A stretch of 64,000 nucleotides of DNA from Pseudodesulfovibrio nedwellii. Lineage in GTDB: Bacteria > Desulfobacterota > Desulfovibrionia > Desulfovibrionales > Desulfovibrionaceae. The stretch covers positions 3,089,501-3,153,500 of the forward strand of contig NZ_AP026709.1 in assembly GCF_027923765.1 (NCBI RefSeq). Reading direction: 5' to 3'. The position numbers were made by a program, and so were the translations under genes. The notes beneath the pieces were generated by a model that was not told where the DNA came from, ran no database searches, and was given only the letters and a program-made list of their open reading frames with translations. Positions 1-7,958 of this stretch are shown piece after piece (the stretch's first letter is position 1; each line of letters opens with the position of its first letter).

Positions 1-2
1 GG

Positions 3-221
3 CCGAATGAATTACCAATTTCCGGTTTCGTCGAGAAAAGTAATGAATGCCTTTCGTTTTATGTCTGGTTGCCGGATAAGATTTTTAATCACATCCATAT
101 GACGTTTGTCTCATCTAAGCCGGAGGTGCTTCGGATATTCGGTACTGAGCTTTATTATTGTCAGGGAGATATTTCTGGCATCGACCTGCTTCATCGGTAC
201 GATGAAGACGATATCTTTTAA
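3..221 (+). CDS. C-terminal part of an unknown protein, cut by the window edge
   Basis: An open frame enters from the left edge and runs 72 codons to a TAA at 219-221. It has no start inside the window, so only the C-terminal part is seen. The peptide is ordinary globular-looking sequence with a mixed charged and aromatic content, starting PNELPISGFVEKSNECLSF and ending in an acidic DEDDIF tail. No family is recognised. It lies in the integrated element that ends at 3001, so it is probably an accessory gene. The frame reads better as protein than the overlapping 106-342 frame, which I treat as a shadow. Confidence 0.55.
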   Translation, partial: PNELPISGFVEKSNECLSFYVWLPDKIFNHIHMTFVSSKPEVLRIFGTELYYCQGDISGIDLLHRYDEDDIF

Positions 222-325
222 GGTTGCCGTTCGCTGTCACTCCTCGTCAAGGTCACCCTATGGCAGTGTCTCCTTGTTAACGCCAAGGCGCATGGTGCAT
301 CAGGCAAAAACAAGGAAATACAATT

Positions 326-478
326 ATGACCAAAAAAAATAGAAATAAGATCAGCCCCTCAAACAATTCTGTTAATATGCCAAATGCCAACAAAGGCACC
401 TCGGGAACCAATCGGCAGTATGATCAAAATCAAGGAAATCGGGGCAAGCAGATGAATCCTAACCCCGGCGGGAAGTAA
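326..478 (+). CDS. Asn/Gly-rich mini-protein (50 aa)
   Basis: ATG at 326 is preceded by an AAGGA ribosome-binding site 8-9 bases upstream and opens a 50-codon frame. The product starts MTKKNRNKISPSNNSVN and is very rich in Asn, Gly, Gln and Lys, with almost no hydrophobic residues. It ends NPNPGGK. It is therefore basic, soluble and probably disordered. No function is known to me for this sequence. It stands between the truncated gene at 3-221 and the convergent gene at 490-942, inside the integrated element. A short low-complexity frame can arise by chance, but the good ribosome-binding site and clean composition favour a real gene. Confidence 0.5.
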   Translation: MTKKNRNKISPSNNSVNMPNANKGTSGTNRQYDQNQGNRGKQMNPNPGGK

Positions 479-489
479 TTTTTAATTGA

Positions 490-942
490 TTATGATGAGG
501 CGAGGAGTTCTTTGTTGCTCTTCGCCTTACTCCATTTTGCACAGCTTTTGCTGTGGAATTCTTGCCACTTCGATTGTTCTTGAAAGATGGACACAAGATC
601 TTTTTCCTCTTCGAAAAATGTGGGGGTGTGGTTGTCTCTAAGTTCTTGCAGTAGTGATTGAAGGAAGCGTGCAACTCCGTATGAGACCATGGGGCCATCA
701 TCGCCTCCAAAAAAGGTGTCGCTTATGGAGCGTATGTTTTCCCAATTTGGAGGGATTTTTCCAGACAGCCGTCGGTGGATCTGGCGTTTTTGACTGTCTA
801 TGTTCTTCTCCCTGCCCGGTATAGTTAAAGGGGGGATCACCTCGGCGAACTGAGCTATGCTTGGTGTTTTTAGCTTTTCCATTATGACTTCGAACAATTC
901 CCTCATTGGTTCAATGAGTTTGCACTCCTTGTAATGGGCCAT
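490..942 (-). CDS. Unknown accessory protein (150 aa)
   Basis: The frame could be extended upstream to a TTG, but ATG at 942 has a GGAAG ribosome-binding site about 8 bases upstream and is preferred. The product is soluble with no signal or membrane segment. Residues about 25-75 (TPSIAQFAEVIPPLTIPGR through RRLSGKIPPNWENIRSISD) look like a small helical, possibly DNA-binding fold. A charged C-terminal half follows. Its start overlaps the end of the disrupted frame 911-1549, so the two may be coupled or may once have been one gene. It is the last gene of a minus-strand series led by the integrase. Function is not recognised. Confidence 0.6.
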   Translation of the reverse strand: MAHYKECKLIEPMRELFEVIMEKLKTPSIAQFAEVIPPLTIPGREKNIDSQKRQIHRRLSGKIPPNWENIRSISDTFFGGDDGPMVSYGVARFLQSLLQELRDNHTPTFFEEEKDLVSIFQEQSKWQEFHSKSCAKWSKAKSNKELLASS

Positions 943-1549
943 TATTTTGCTTCCAGAGTTTCGAGCCAGAAGGGACAAGGTCGGATTTGATAAGGGATGT
1001 TTCTAGCGCCGCTAGAATGAACAGGTTTGTCCGTAGCAGTACTTTATCGCCTTGAATATGGACGGTTTTTCCTTTCTTGCTGCTTCGCTTAGCTTTTCGG
1101 ATTTGAAAACATGTTTCTATAAATGATTCTGGCATAACTGTTTCGGGAAGTCCGCTGAGCTTGAATTGCTGAATCCATCTTGAATCGCCTCGTTGTTTAG
1201 CTGCAGCGGCTTTGAAAGGAGTGATTTCAATTTGAACGATGAACTCAGTCGAGTAATCAAAAGAAGGAGGGTAGTGTTTTTTTCATGCCTTTTTTGAATC
1301 CTGCGATTGCGTTCTTCCATGGTTGCGGCGATTGAAAATTCAAGTAATGGCGGAGTTCTTTTTTGCTGAATGAGCTCCCTGAACTTAGGTCGGAAATGAT
1401 GGTCTCAATTATTTTTTTGAAGGGGATACTCCCTTTTTGAGGTCCTTTCGTGTTCTGCCTGGGACAGATGGAAGCATGCCGGCCAAGAGTGATTTGTATT
1501 TGCCAGGGCAAAGCATCTTGGCGAGTACGTCTGGTGTAATTAAGAGCAT
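911..1549 (-). pseudogene. Frame-disrupted accessory ORF downstream of the integrase
   Basis: ATG at 1549 overlaps the integrase stop by several bases, as in translational coupling, and opens a 46-codon frame (MLLITPDVLAKMLCPGKYK...). It stops just after a run of seven A (plus-strand T7 near 1412-1418). Protein-like sequence continues in another frame and then returns to the original frame after a second A7 run (plus-strand T7 near 1277-1283). It ends around 911 with a stretch including STEFIVQIEITPFKAAAAK and LLRTNLFILAALETSLIKSD. Total length is a multiple of three, so two opposite shifts would restore one protein of about 212 residues. Which middle frame is real is uncertain. Decay, sequencing error at homopolymers or programmed slippage are all possible. 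Confidence 0.4.
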
Positions 1550-2769
1550 GATTTATTGGCCGCTTTCTTGAAAGGAATAACTTTTCCACCCGACTTGGTT
1601 GCCAATGCCTTCTCCAGCGAATCAACGGCAGCTCGTTTCGATTCATCCAGTGCGTGAGTGTAGCGCTGGAGCATGGCAAGGGTAGACCAGCCGAAGTGCG
1701 ATTGGATGGTTCTGATGTCTACACCGGCAGCGAGCATCATGGATGCAGATGTGTGGCGGAGGCTATGGAAGCAGATCCACTCTCGTTTGTCTGTTCGCCC
1801 TTCATTAAGCTTGAGATCTTTGATGGCTTGGCGGAATCCCCATGGGGCTTCACGCCATTTTTCTCCTTTTGAGTTGGTAAAGACCAATTCGTCCGCATTT
1901 CCTTGAGGAGTGGCTTTGAGTATATGATGCAGTGGACTAGCAATAGGTAAAACGCGGGGCTTGCCGGTCTTCGTATGCAGAAGAGTTATTGATTTGGTGT
2001 CTTCTTCTAGATCGATTGCGCTCCAGGTGAGGCCTGTTAGTTCGCCAAGTCTTGCCCCCGTGTAGAGGGCTGCCACGGTGAGTGAGTAAGCCTTTTCGTC
2101 AAGGTCCTTGACCGTATCTAGAAGCTTTTGAGCCTCTTTGGGTTTCAGAAATCGGGTGCGTTGGTTGTTTATCTTGCCAATCTCAATCGCACGAGTAGGG
2201 CTGTCGGTCTCGACGACGTTTCTTTTGCGGGCATGATTCCAAACGAGCCGGAAGACTGCCAGGACGTGTTGCGCTGTCCTGGGTGCACGGCCCTTGTCCA
2301 GGATGGCAAGTTTGATTTGCTCAATGTCGTCTGGAGTGATGGAATGCATCGGTTTCCCGCTCAGTTGAGGGGAAATCCAGTCTCGAAGATGCTGCTTCTC
2401 GCACCGAATTGACGATTCTTTTTTGCGAGTACGCGCTTCCGGGAGGTATCGGTTGTTGAAGTAGTCTTCAAACGAGGTCTCCTTGCTTTTTTCGGCAAGG
2501 ACAGCGGCGCGGGATTGTTGCTCTTCATCCTTGAGGCTTGTGGGGCCAATCCCATTCTTGGCGTTCTCAAGATAGAATTGCCTTTTAAGGTAGGTATCTT
2601 TCTCAGACCAGCCTTCAGTCTCCCAACCAAGGAAACCTTCGAATTGTATGCCTTGGAACATAAACCGGTAGCCGAACTTGCGGTCAAAACGGATCCCGTG
2701 CTTGCGCGTCGGGTGTTGTTGCCACCTGATTCCGGTAAATTTTTTTGAGTTGAACCATTTTTTACTCAC
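1540..2769 (-). CDS. Tyrosine recombinase / site-specific integrase
   Basis: Phage-type integrase of 409 residues that would catalyse integration and excision of the element ending at 3001. GTG at 2769 is chosen because GGAGG lies seven bases upstream; the frame itself extends further. The N-terminal part (to about 95) resembles an arm-binding domain, residues about 95-195 the SAM-like core-binding domain, and the rest the catalytic domain. Catalytic residues are visible: Arg240 (TGARLGEL), His335 and Arg338 (HSLRH), His358 (SHFGW) and Tyr370 (LQRYTH). The gene points away from the adjacent tRNA-Leu fragment. Four 11-bp repeats lie between the two and are likely arm-type binding sites. Confidence 0.95.
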   Translation of the reverse strand: MSKKWFNSKKFTGIRWQQHPTRKHGIRFDRKFGYRFMFQGIQFEGFLGWETEGWSEKDTYLKRQFYLENAKNGIGPTSLKDEEQQSRAAVLAEKSKETSFEDYFNNRYLPEARTRKKESSIRCEKQHLRDWISPQLSGKPMHSITPDDIEQIKLAILDKGRAPRTAQHVLAVFRLVWNHARKRNVVETDSPTRAIEIGKINNQRTRFLKPKEAQKLLDTVKDLDEKAYSLTVAALYTGARLGELTGLTWSAIDLEEDTKSITLLHTKTGKPRVLPIASPLHHILKATPQGNADELVFTNSKGEKWREAPWGFRQAIKDLKLNEGRTDKREWICFHSLRHTSASMMLAAGVDIRTIQSHFGWSTLAMLQRYTHALDESKRAAVDSLEKALATKSGGKVIPFKKAANKSCS

Positions 2770-2786
2770 TTTAGCCTCCTGGAGTG

Positions 2787-2830
2787 ACCACAAATTAACC
2801 ACAAAATGACCACAAAATCACCACAAAATT
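2787..2830. repeat. Four 11-bp tandem repeats upstream of the integrase
   Basis: ACCACAAA occurs at 2787, 2798, 2809 and 2820, exactly 11 bp apart, so each unit is ACCACAAA plus three variable bases. The array lies between the integrase start and the tRNA-Leu attachment fragment. Arm-type integrase sites are commonly short direct repeats placed like this, on one face of the helix. Binding of the integrase or an excisionase here is an inference. The spacing could equally let a repressor control the integrase promoter. Confidence 0.75.
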
Positions 2831-2942
2831 TCGTGGTAAATGAGGTGCGCTCCAGTGAACTCTAGTGAAGGGCGGAGTGCTTAACCGTTTGAAAATAATA
2901 TTGAAAAATGATCTTTAGTGCGTTCTAGTGAATCCTTAAATA

Positions 2943-3001
2943 GGGATTCAAAATCCGCCGGCGGTAACGCTGTGGGGGTTCGAGTCCCCCCCTTGGTACC
3001 A
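2943..3001 (+). other. Attachment site: 3' fragment of tRNA-Leu(CAA)
   Basis: The sequence from the anticodon loop to CCA of a leucine tRNA is present. It has loop TTCAAAA with anticodon CAA, a long variable arm, T-arm GGGGG-TTCGAGT-CCCCC, the acceptor 3' strand CCTTGGT, discriminator A and CCA. The 5' half is missing: bases left of 2943 do not complete the anticodon stem. This is the usual product of integration into a tRNA gene, so the intact tRNA-Leu should lie at the other end of the element, left of the window. The copy is followed by a strong terminator that belonged to the original tRNA gene. Confidence 0.85.
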
Positions 3002-3010
3002 TAGGTAAAA

Positions 3011-3055
3011 TGAGGCTTTTGTAATCACATTTTGATTGCAAAAGCCTTTTTTTTG
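3011..3055 (+). terminator. Rho-independent terminator after the tRNA-Leu fragment
   Basis: A long stem formed by AGGCTTTTG and CAAAAGCCT, extended inward by AATCA/TGATT, is followed by eight T. It marks the resident chromosome side of the attachment site. Confidence 0.85.
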
Positions 3056-3069
3056 CGTCGATCGATGTG

Positions 3070-3837
3070 TTAGGGCGCTTGCGGGAAGTATTTTTTTTGG
3101 AGTTTGGAGTGGGCTTTTGACTTTTTGAACGCAATCAGTGTCTTGGAGAAGTTCTTGACGAATTCTTTTGTGGTATTTTTGCGGCTGAAGATGATGTATA
3201 GGCCGTCGCGTTTGACGGTAATGGTTTGATCGGGAGTAATGTTTTTGTATTTGAGCGTGGCTGCAAGGTGGAGGCCGTTGCTATATTCCGCGACAGTCGC
3301 GTCGATTCTGCCCGCGCTGAGTTTCTTGAAGTTGGCCTTGTCGGAGTTGACGTTTTCTACGATACAGTTGGTTTTGATGAAGTCCCAGAATTCTTTAGTG
3401 TAGCTATAGCCCGACACAACTCCTATTGTTTTTCCTTTTAAACTCTCCAGAGAGTGAATTTCTTCACCTCTTCTTGTCCATATCACCCAGGACGATTCAA
3501 AAAGTACTTCACTGGGGTAATACGCGAATGTTTGTCTGTCAGAGGTAAGGTTTGCTGAGAAGAGCCCTTCTGCGTCGCCGTGTTTGATCATCTCCATGGC
3601 CCGTCGCCATGGGAATGCACGGATGTTATCAGTAGGAACGCCCATTTGGGTATATATGGCTTGCACCATCTCTACAGAAAAGCCGGAAATGCCGGTTGCT
3701 GTTTCAATTTGGTATGGAGGCCAAATGTCGCAAACCAGTTTGAATGGTTGTTGAGCCTCTGCATTGGTAAACAGGAGCAAGGCTGTTAATAATGCCAAGC
3801 CCAATGATGCGGTTGGTTTGTTTTTTATTTTTCTCAT
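3070..3837 (-). CDS. Periplasmic solute-binding protein, family 3 type
   Basis: Protein of 255 residues with a cleavable signal peptide (MRKIKNKPTASLGLALLTALLL, cut near AEA-QQ). The mature part reads as an extracellular solute-binding protein family 3 (amino-acid/HisJ type), with WPPYQ, GFSVEMVQAI and a SLKGKTIGVVSG motif at the second-lobe entry. No permease or ATPase gene is adjacent. It could serve a distant transporter, or act as a stand-alone periplasmic sensor. The ligand cannot be read from the sequence. It is the first resident gene right of the integrated element, and its 3' end faces the tRNA terminator. Confidence 0.85.
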   Translation of the reverse strand: MRKIKNKPTASLGLALLTALLLFTNAEAQQPFKLVCDIWPPYQIETATGISGFSVEMVQAIYTQMGVPTDNIRAFPWRRAMEMIKHGDAEGLFSANLTSDRQTFAYYPSEVLFESSWVIWTRRGEEIHSLESLKGKTIGVVSGYSYTKEFWDFIKTNCIVENVNSDKANFKKLSAGRIDATVAEYSNGLHLAATLKYKNITPDQTITVKRDGLYIIFSRKNTTKEFVKNFSKTLIAFKKSKAHSKLQKKYFPQAP

Positions 3838-4354
3838 TCGTTTGAATCCTTCCTGTTTATAGCATCTGGAAATGCTTATCGCAATTATACTGTCATAATA
3901 CTATCTGTCCCGTTCCAATTTTTAGTTTTCCATTCCTGTACGAGTGGTTAAAATTTATTTTCATAAAATATTTTGCTTTTTGCGAACAGTAACTACGGCT
4001 GCTTTTGGGGCGTCTTTTTTAGTGTTTCTTTTTGAACGAGAGAGGTCTCAGTTCAGAACTTTGCAGAAAGGAGCTCGAGAATGGGGTTTTGTCGTGAGTT
4101 AGAAAAAATGTAGTTTCAAGATTCTTTTTGAGTGGAAATCATGTTGGCTCTTTCTTTTGAAGGAGTATGCGTATCTATCTGCTATTGTGGGGATAAGAGC
4201 GAAGGGGGCTCATGACATCTTTGAGGGTAAGCCCCATGTGGTTTTGAAGAAAAGGCGTGTTTTTTTCCATGAGATTAATCTAACCATCTAAAAATATAAT
4301 AGATTGCGAACTATGTTTTTTATAAAGAGGTGGGTATCAAGTGGAGGATTACAA
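3838..4354. promoter_or_regulatory. Intergenic region with promoter for the chemoreceptor
   Basis: About 517 bases lie between divergent genes, with no convincing protein gene. A perfect TATAAT stands at 4295-4300, about 55 bases before the chemoreceptor start. No good -35 is seen at the usual spacing, so the promoter call is weak. A 10-bp palindrome AGATTAATCT lies just upstream, near 4272. Two tiny frames with good ribosome-binding sites (about 10 codons each, near 4080 and 4165) are present and probably meaningless. Confidence 0.35.
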
Positions 4355-6274
4355 ATGAAACTCAGTAAGATTGGTATTGGGCAAAGGTTGATTGCCATTT
4401 TGGCTGTACTGATGGTCATTCTGGTTACTTTTTTTCTTGTAAACGTTAATTTGGGGACAAAGGAAATGACTTTGTCCATTGTTGAAAAGACTTTGAGTCA
4501 GAATGCACGTAGTTCAACTGACTTGGTCGATACTTGGCTTGCCGACCAGATGTTGTTTTTAGGGCTTGCTTCAACAAATCCAATGGTGGTTGCTGCTGCA
4601 GATGGAGGCGATTGGGGCCCGGCTACGGAGTGGCTGAAGAGTGCCAAGAACAATGATCCGATGCTGGAGTCGCTTTTTGTACATGATGCAGAAGGCAACA
4701 GCGTGGTGACAACAAATACGGGCGGTCGAGGGAAGAATTATAGAAGCCGTGGATATTACAAGGCGATCATAGGAAGTGGAGAGGATTCTTTTATTTCGGA
4801 ATTGAGCCTTTCCCCTGTGAGCAAAAAACCCCGTATAGCCTTGGTTAAGGCCGTGAAAAAAGATGGCAGGACCATTGGGTATGTTGGCATGTCTGTTTTG
4901 GCTGAAGGATTTGCCAAGCATTTGCTGTCTATCAAGGTCGGTGAAAGCGGTTACTGTTTTCTTTATGATACAGCCGGACGGATTTTGGCGCACCCGGATA
5001 AAGATTTGATTTTTAAAGATTTGAGTAAATATGATTTTATTCAGGCCGGAATCCGCAAGAAAGACGGGTTTATTGAGTACGAGTGGCAAGGTGCTGTTAA
5101 GTATATGGCGTTTGGTGAGGTTAAAAAGACTGGCTGGATTGTTGCCCTTTCCGGTACACGTGCTGATTTCTTAATCGAAGCCGATGCCATGCAGATGCAG
5201 CTTTTGATTGTGGGGGTGGTCTCTTTAGTAGTCATCCTTCTTTTGACTTTCTTTATAACGCGTCGGCTTGTGACTCAACCGCTTGCAGTGATCGTGGAAA
5301 AATCCGAAGCGGTGAGTCGTGGTGATTTGTCTGTCGATCTTTCTGGTAAATTCAGTGGCGAACTTGCTCGTTTGCGGGATGCCTTTAGTTCCATGGTCGA
5401 GAATCTGCACGAAGTGGTTGGTAATATTCATTCGGGCAGTGAAAATGTTGCTTCTGGATCAGAAGAGTTGACCGCAACGGCTGAGACCTTGGCTCAAGGG
5501 GCCAACACTCAGGCAACCGGCGTTGAACGGCTGTCGAGTTCCGTTGAACAGATGAGTTCAAGTATTAATAACAACGCTACCAACGCTCAAGAAACAGAGT
5601 CGCTGGCTCAACAGGCTGCCAAGGATGCTCAGGCTGGTGGTGAAGCCGTTGCTCAAGCTGTCGCAGCAATGAGTGATATCGCCGAAAAGATTTCGATTAT
5701 TGAAGAAATTGCTCGGCAGACCAATCTGTTGGCCTTGAATGCGGCCATTGAAGCGGCGCGTGCTGGTGAACACGGTAAGGGGTTTGCGGTTGTTGCTGCT
5801 GAAGTTCGCAAGTTGGCTGAACGGTCCGGTGTTGCCGCGAGTGAAATTAGTGAATTGTCATCTTCAAGCATGGATGTTGCTGATACTGCTGGCAAGATGC
5901 TTGAAAAGCTCGTCCCTGATATTCAAAAGACAGCCGAATTGATTCAGGAAATATCTGCGGCTACGTCAGAGCAAAATACTGGAGCTGGTGAAATTAGTAC
6001 TGCCATTCAGGATTTGGATCAGGTGGTTCAGCAGAATGCTGCTGCGTCGGAGGAGACGTCTTCTACTGCTGAAGAATTATCGAGTCAGGCAATGCAGCTT
6101 CAGCAGATCGTAAGTTACTTCCAGCTGAAGGATAATCCGATCTCTTCAGGGCGGAGTCATGTTACCGCGTATGAGCAAAAACCGTCCTTGGGGAGTGCCC
6201 CTGCGGCACCGTCTACACCCTCGGCCATGCTTGAGGCTGGAGTGGAAACCGATGAAGGATTTGAACGATTCTGA
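4355..6274 (+). CDS. Methyl-accepting chemotaxis protein with Cache sensor
   Basis: Chemoreceptor of 639 residues. ATG at 4355 has GGAGG seven bases upstream; the frame extends to 4304 without such a site. The order is a short cytoplasmic start, TM1 (about 8-30), a large periplasmic Cache-type domain (to about 275), TM2 (about 280-302), HAMP, and a signalling domain whose hairpin tip reads [22 protein letters not shown]. The last five residues, GFERF, match the aromatic-x-x-aromatic tether that CheR or CheB binds in other receptors. The ligand is unknown. It is monocistronic, followed by a terminator. CheV lies about 19 kb away. Confidence 0.95.
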   Translation: MKLSKIGIGQRLIAILAVLMVILVTFFLVNVNLGTKEMTLSIVEKTLSQNARSSTDLVDTWLADQMLFLGLASTNPMVVAAADGGDWGPATEWLKSAKNNDPMLESLFVHDAEGNSVVTTNTGGRGKNYRSRGYYKAIIGSGEDSFISELSLSPVSKKPRIALVKAVKKDGRTIGYVGMSVLAEGFAKHLLSIKVGESGYCFLYDTAGRILAHPDKDLIFKDLSKYDFIQAGIRKKDGFIEYEWQGAVKYMAFGEVKKTGWIVALSGTRADFLIEADAMQMQLLIVGVVSLVVILLLTFFITRRLVTQPLAVIVEKSEAVSRGDLSVDLSGKFSGELARLRDAFSSMVENLHEVVGNIHSGSENVASGSEELTATAETLAQGANTQATGVERLSSSVEQMSSSINNNATNAQETESLAQQAAKDAQAGGEAVAQAVAAMSDIAEKISIIEEIARQTNLLALNAAIEAARAGEHGKGFAVVAAEVRKLAERSGVAASEISELSSSSMDVADTAGKMLEKLVPDIQKTAELIQEISAATSEQNTGAGEISTAIQDLDQVVQQNAAASEETSSTAEELSSQAMQLQQIVSYFQLKDNPISSGRSHVTAYEQKPSLGSAPAAPSTPSAMLEAGVETDEGFERF

Positions 6275-6346
6275 TTCCGTTTAAGACAAGGGATGTCGGT
6301 CGGGTGAATAAGTCTGGCCTGACCTTCCGTCTCAGAGAGTGAAATG

Positions 6347-6378
6347 AGGCCTCAGTCAACTGACTGGGGTCTTTTCTA
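6347..6378 (+). terminator. Terminator of the chemoreceptor gene
   Basis: A 12-bp stem (AGGCCTCAGTCA with TGACTGGGGTCT, two G-U pairs) is followed by TTTTCT. Confidence 0.75.
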
Positions 6379-6384
6379 TGGGCC

Positions 6385-6426
6385 TAAAAAAAATGAAAGG
6401 CTCCATGGCGGTGTTTGGAGCCTTTC
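6385..6426 (-). terminator. Minus-strand terminator-like hairpin
   Basis: The stem GAAAGGCTCC/GGAGCCTTTC is followed on the minus strand by a run of T. It is one of several hairpins crowded into 6275-6644, a gene-free stretch of 370 bases. A perfect 9-bp hairpin TTCCCGACG/CGTCGGGAA at 6434-6456 lies beside it and has no T-run. Confidence 0.55.
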
Positions 6427-6567
6427 GGGGGAGTTCCCGACGGGGAACGTCGGGAAAACAATTTGAAAATCAGGTCCTGTATAAAGCACATATCTGGACG
6501 GTTATGACAATAGGGAATGTTCCCGTTGTGGACAGAGTCGTTGGGAGAATATCCCGTTTGAAGAGTC

Positions 6568-6613
6568 GAAAAAAAAGCAGCCGTCCAGCTTTGTGGGCTG
6601 GGCGGCTGCTGAA
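6568..6613 (-). terminator. Terminator of the YkgJ operon
   Basis: On the minus strand a stem AGCAGCCG/CGGCTGCT with an inner CAGC-containing extension is followed by a T-run. It lies about 30 bases after the stop of the 6645-6902 gene. Confidence 0.75.
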
Positions 6614-6644
6614 AATCAATTTGGTATATCGAGAAATGGCCGGA

Positions 6645-6902
6645 TCAGCCCTCTTGAAGCAATTTTTTTGCGATGTCCATGTCATATAATGCCAAGGGGT
6701 TACGGTCTGTGCCGCGTTCTCTGAACATGGCGGCAGCCTGTTCGATTGCGGAGTAGGGCATCCATTTATGTTTCTCCCAAATGATGGGTTCCTTGGGGTT
6801 ATAGAGTCTGAACTCGATATCGTCATTATTGGCGCGTACGTACATGCGTACTTCGGAATGCTGGAGCGAAGGTGTATAGTAATGGCCGCGTTCGTCTTTC
6901 AT
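6645..6902 (-). CDS. Conserved-looking small protein (85 aa), unknown function
   Basis: ATG at 6902 is preceded by AGGAG at ideal spacing. The 85-residue product (MKDERGHYYTPSLQHSEVR...) is soluble and charged, with no signal or cysteine motif. One stretch, EFRLYNPKEPIIWEKHKW, looks like beta structure, and the C-terminal half looks helical. It follows the YkgJ-like gene after only nine bases and precedes the operon terminator, so the two are co-transcribed. No family is recognised. Confidence 0.8.
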   Translation of the reverse strand: MKDERGHYYTPSLQHSEVRMYVRANNDDIEFRLYNPKEPIIWEKHKWMPYSAIEQAAAMFRERGTDRNPLALYDMDIAKKLLQEG

Positions 6903-6911
6903 AGATATCTC

Positions 6912-7580
6912 CTAACCGTTGAAACCGAAACGGATAGTTCCGCCCGCTTCGTATGTCTTTATATTCATGCCTGCGAGTAGGATGCGCAGGGGTCTGCCAA
7001 AGAAGAAGTCGTTCATTTCCGATGCCATGCCGGTTTTTTCCGGGACCAAATGTCGTAATTCCATATCGAAGACAACCATTTCCTTGAGGGATTTGCCAGC
7101 TTCGTGGTCGCCTTCTCGAGCCGCTTTTCCCAATTGTTCCATCTCGGCGGGGGCACATCTTTTATCATGTTCAGCCATGAGCTCCAGCAGGGGGTGCCCT
7201 TCGGGCATCAGGTCTACGCGGGTCAATCTGTCTATGGTATACATGGCTCGGAGTGGTTCGATGTCCTTGCAGAAGAGTACCTCACATTCGATGGGGCGCG
7301 CCCCATAGATGCCACAGGTATTGCCTTCCGGGCTGAAATGAATGCAGGTCCACGTGCCGTCGCGTCCCTTGAGCTTGAGCATCTCGGCATCAAGGGGAGC
7401 CACTTTTTGCTTGGGTTGATCGTATACCCACTCGCCTGGCCTGAGTGCGACTATTTCGGACAGGGCGATGGTTCCGTCCTGGATCAACGGGAGATCGGCC
7501 TTATGAAGTGCCGGGCCGCCATTTCTACAGCAGTCACCGCACCGTCGGCAGCCTGTTTCGTTTGTGTTTGATTTTTGCAA
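6912..7580 (-). CDS. YkgJ-family cysteine cluster protein
   Basis: Protein of 222 residues with the N-terminal CRRCGDCCRNGG motif (about 11-20) followed by later cysteines in WTCIHF, NTCGIYGARPIEC and VLFCKD. This is the layout of the YkgJ/UPF0153 family, thought to bind a zinc or iron-sulfur centre; its reaction is unknown. TTG at 7580 is taken as start, with AGGAG about ten bases upstream; no ATG precedes the cysteine motif in frame. It diverges from dsrA across about 380 bases. It shares a transcript with the 85-residue protein downstream. Confidence 0.85.
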   Translation of the reverse strand: MQKSNTNETGCRRCGDCCRNGGPALHKADLPLIQDGTIALSEIVALRPGEWVYDQPKQKVAPLDAEMLKLKGRDGTWTCIHFSPEGNTCGIYGARPIECEVLFCKDIEPLRAMYTIDRLTRVDLMPEGHPLLELMAEHDKRCAPAEMEQLGKAAREGDHEAGKSLKEMVVFDMELRHLVPEKTGMASEMNDFFFGRPLRILLAGMNIKTYEAGGTIRFGFNG

Positions 7581-7761
7581 GTTTGTGTTGCTCCTAATAT
7601 CCTTTTACGGTATCGGTTGTGGCGGTCCATAACCTGTGCCATGGGACCGATACTCCGGCTTGGCCTCAATGGCAAGCTCGAGGGATGAATCTAAACATGA
7701 GTACAGGCTGTCCGTTGGGTCCGCAGATTAAGGATTGGCAATGATTACTTGGATATTTCGG

Positions 7762-7791
7762 TTGACATAAAACCGGTGTGTTCAGTACATT
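7762..7791 (+). promoter_or_regulatory. Candidate sigma-70-type promoter of the dsr operon
   Basis: TTGACA at 7762-7767 and TACATT at 7786-7791 are separated by 18 bases, about 170 bases before dsrA. The rest of the 378-base gap between the divergent YkgJ gene and dsrA shows no gene. The long leader might carry regulation, but no named riboswitch was recognised. Confidence 0.5.
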
Positions 7792-7958
7792 GTCAGCCCT
7801 GCATACCTTGTGAATATAGGTGCAAAAGCCAATATTCAAGGTACTTGCGTTACGTAGGAAAGGCGCTTTGGCTTCAGGTGATCTCCATCACTGCTTGCCG
7901 GCCTGAGCGCAATAATGGTTGATGGCAACATCTTAATCAAACAATGGAGGTTAAGGGA

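Noticed and set aside
106-342. A 78-codon frame overlapping the truncated first gene
   Set aside because: It reads poorly as protein and overlaps the better partial frame 3-221 and the Asn-rich mini-protein.
4080-4195. Two tiny frames with good ribosome-binding sites
   Set aside because: About 10 codons each, no hydrophobic or toxin-like pattern and no support beyond the ribosome-binding site.
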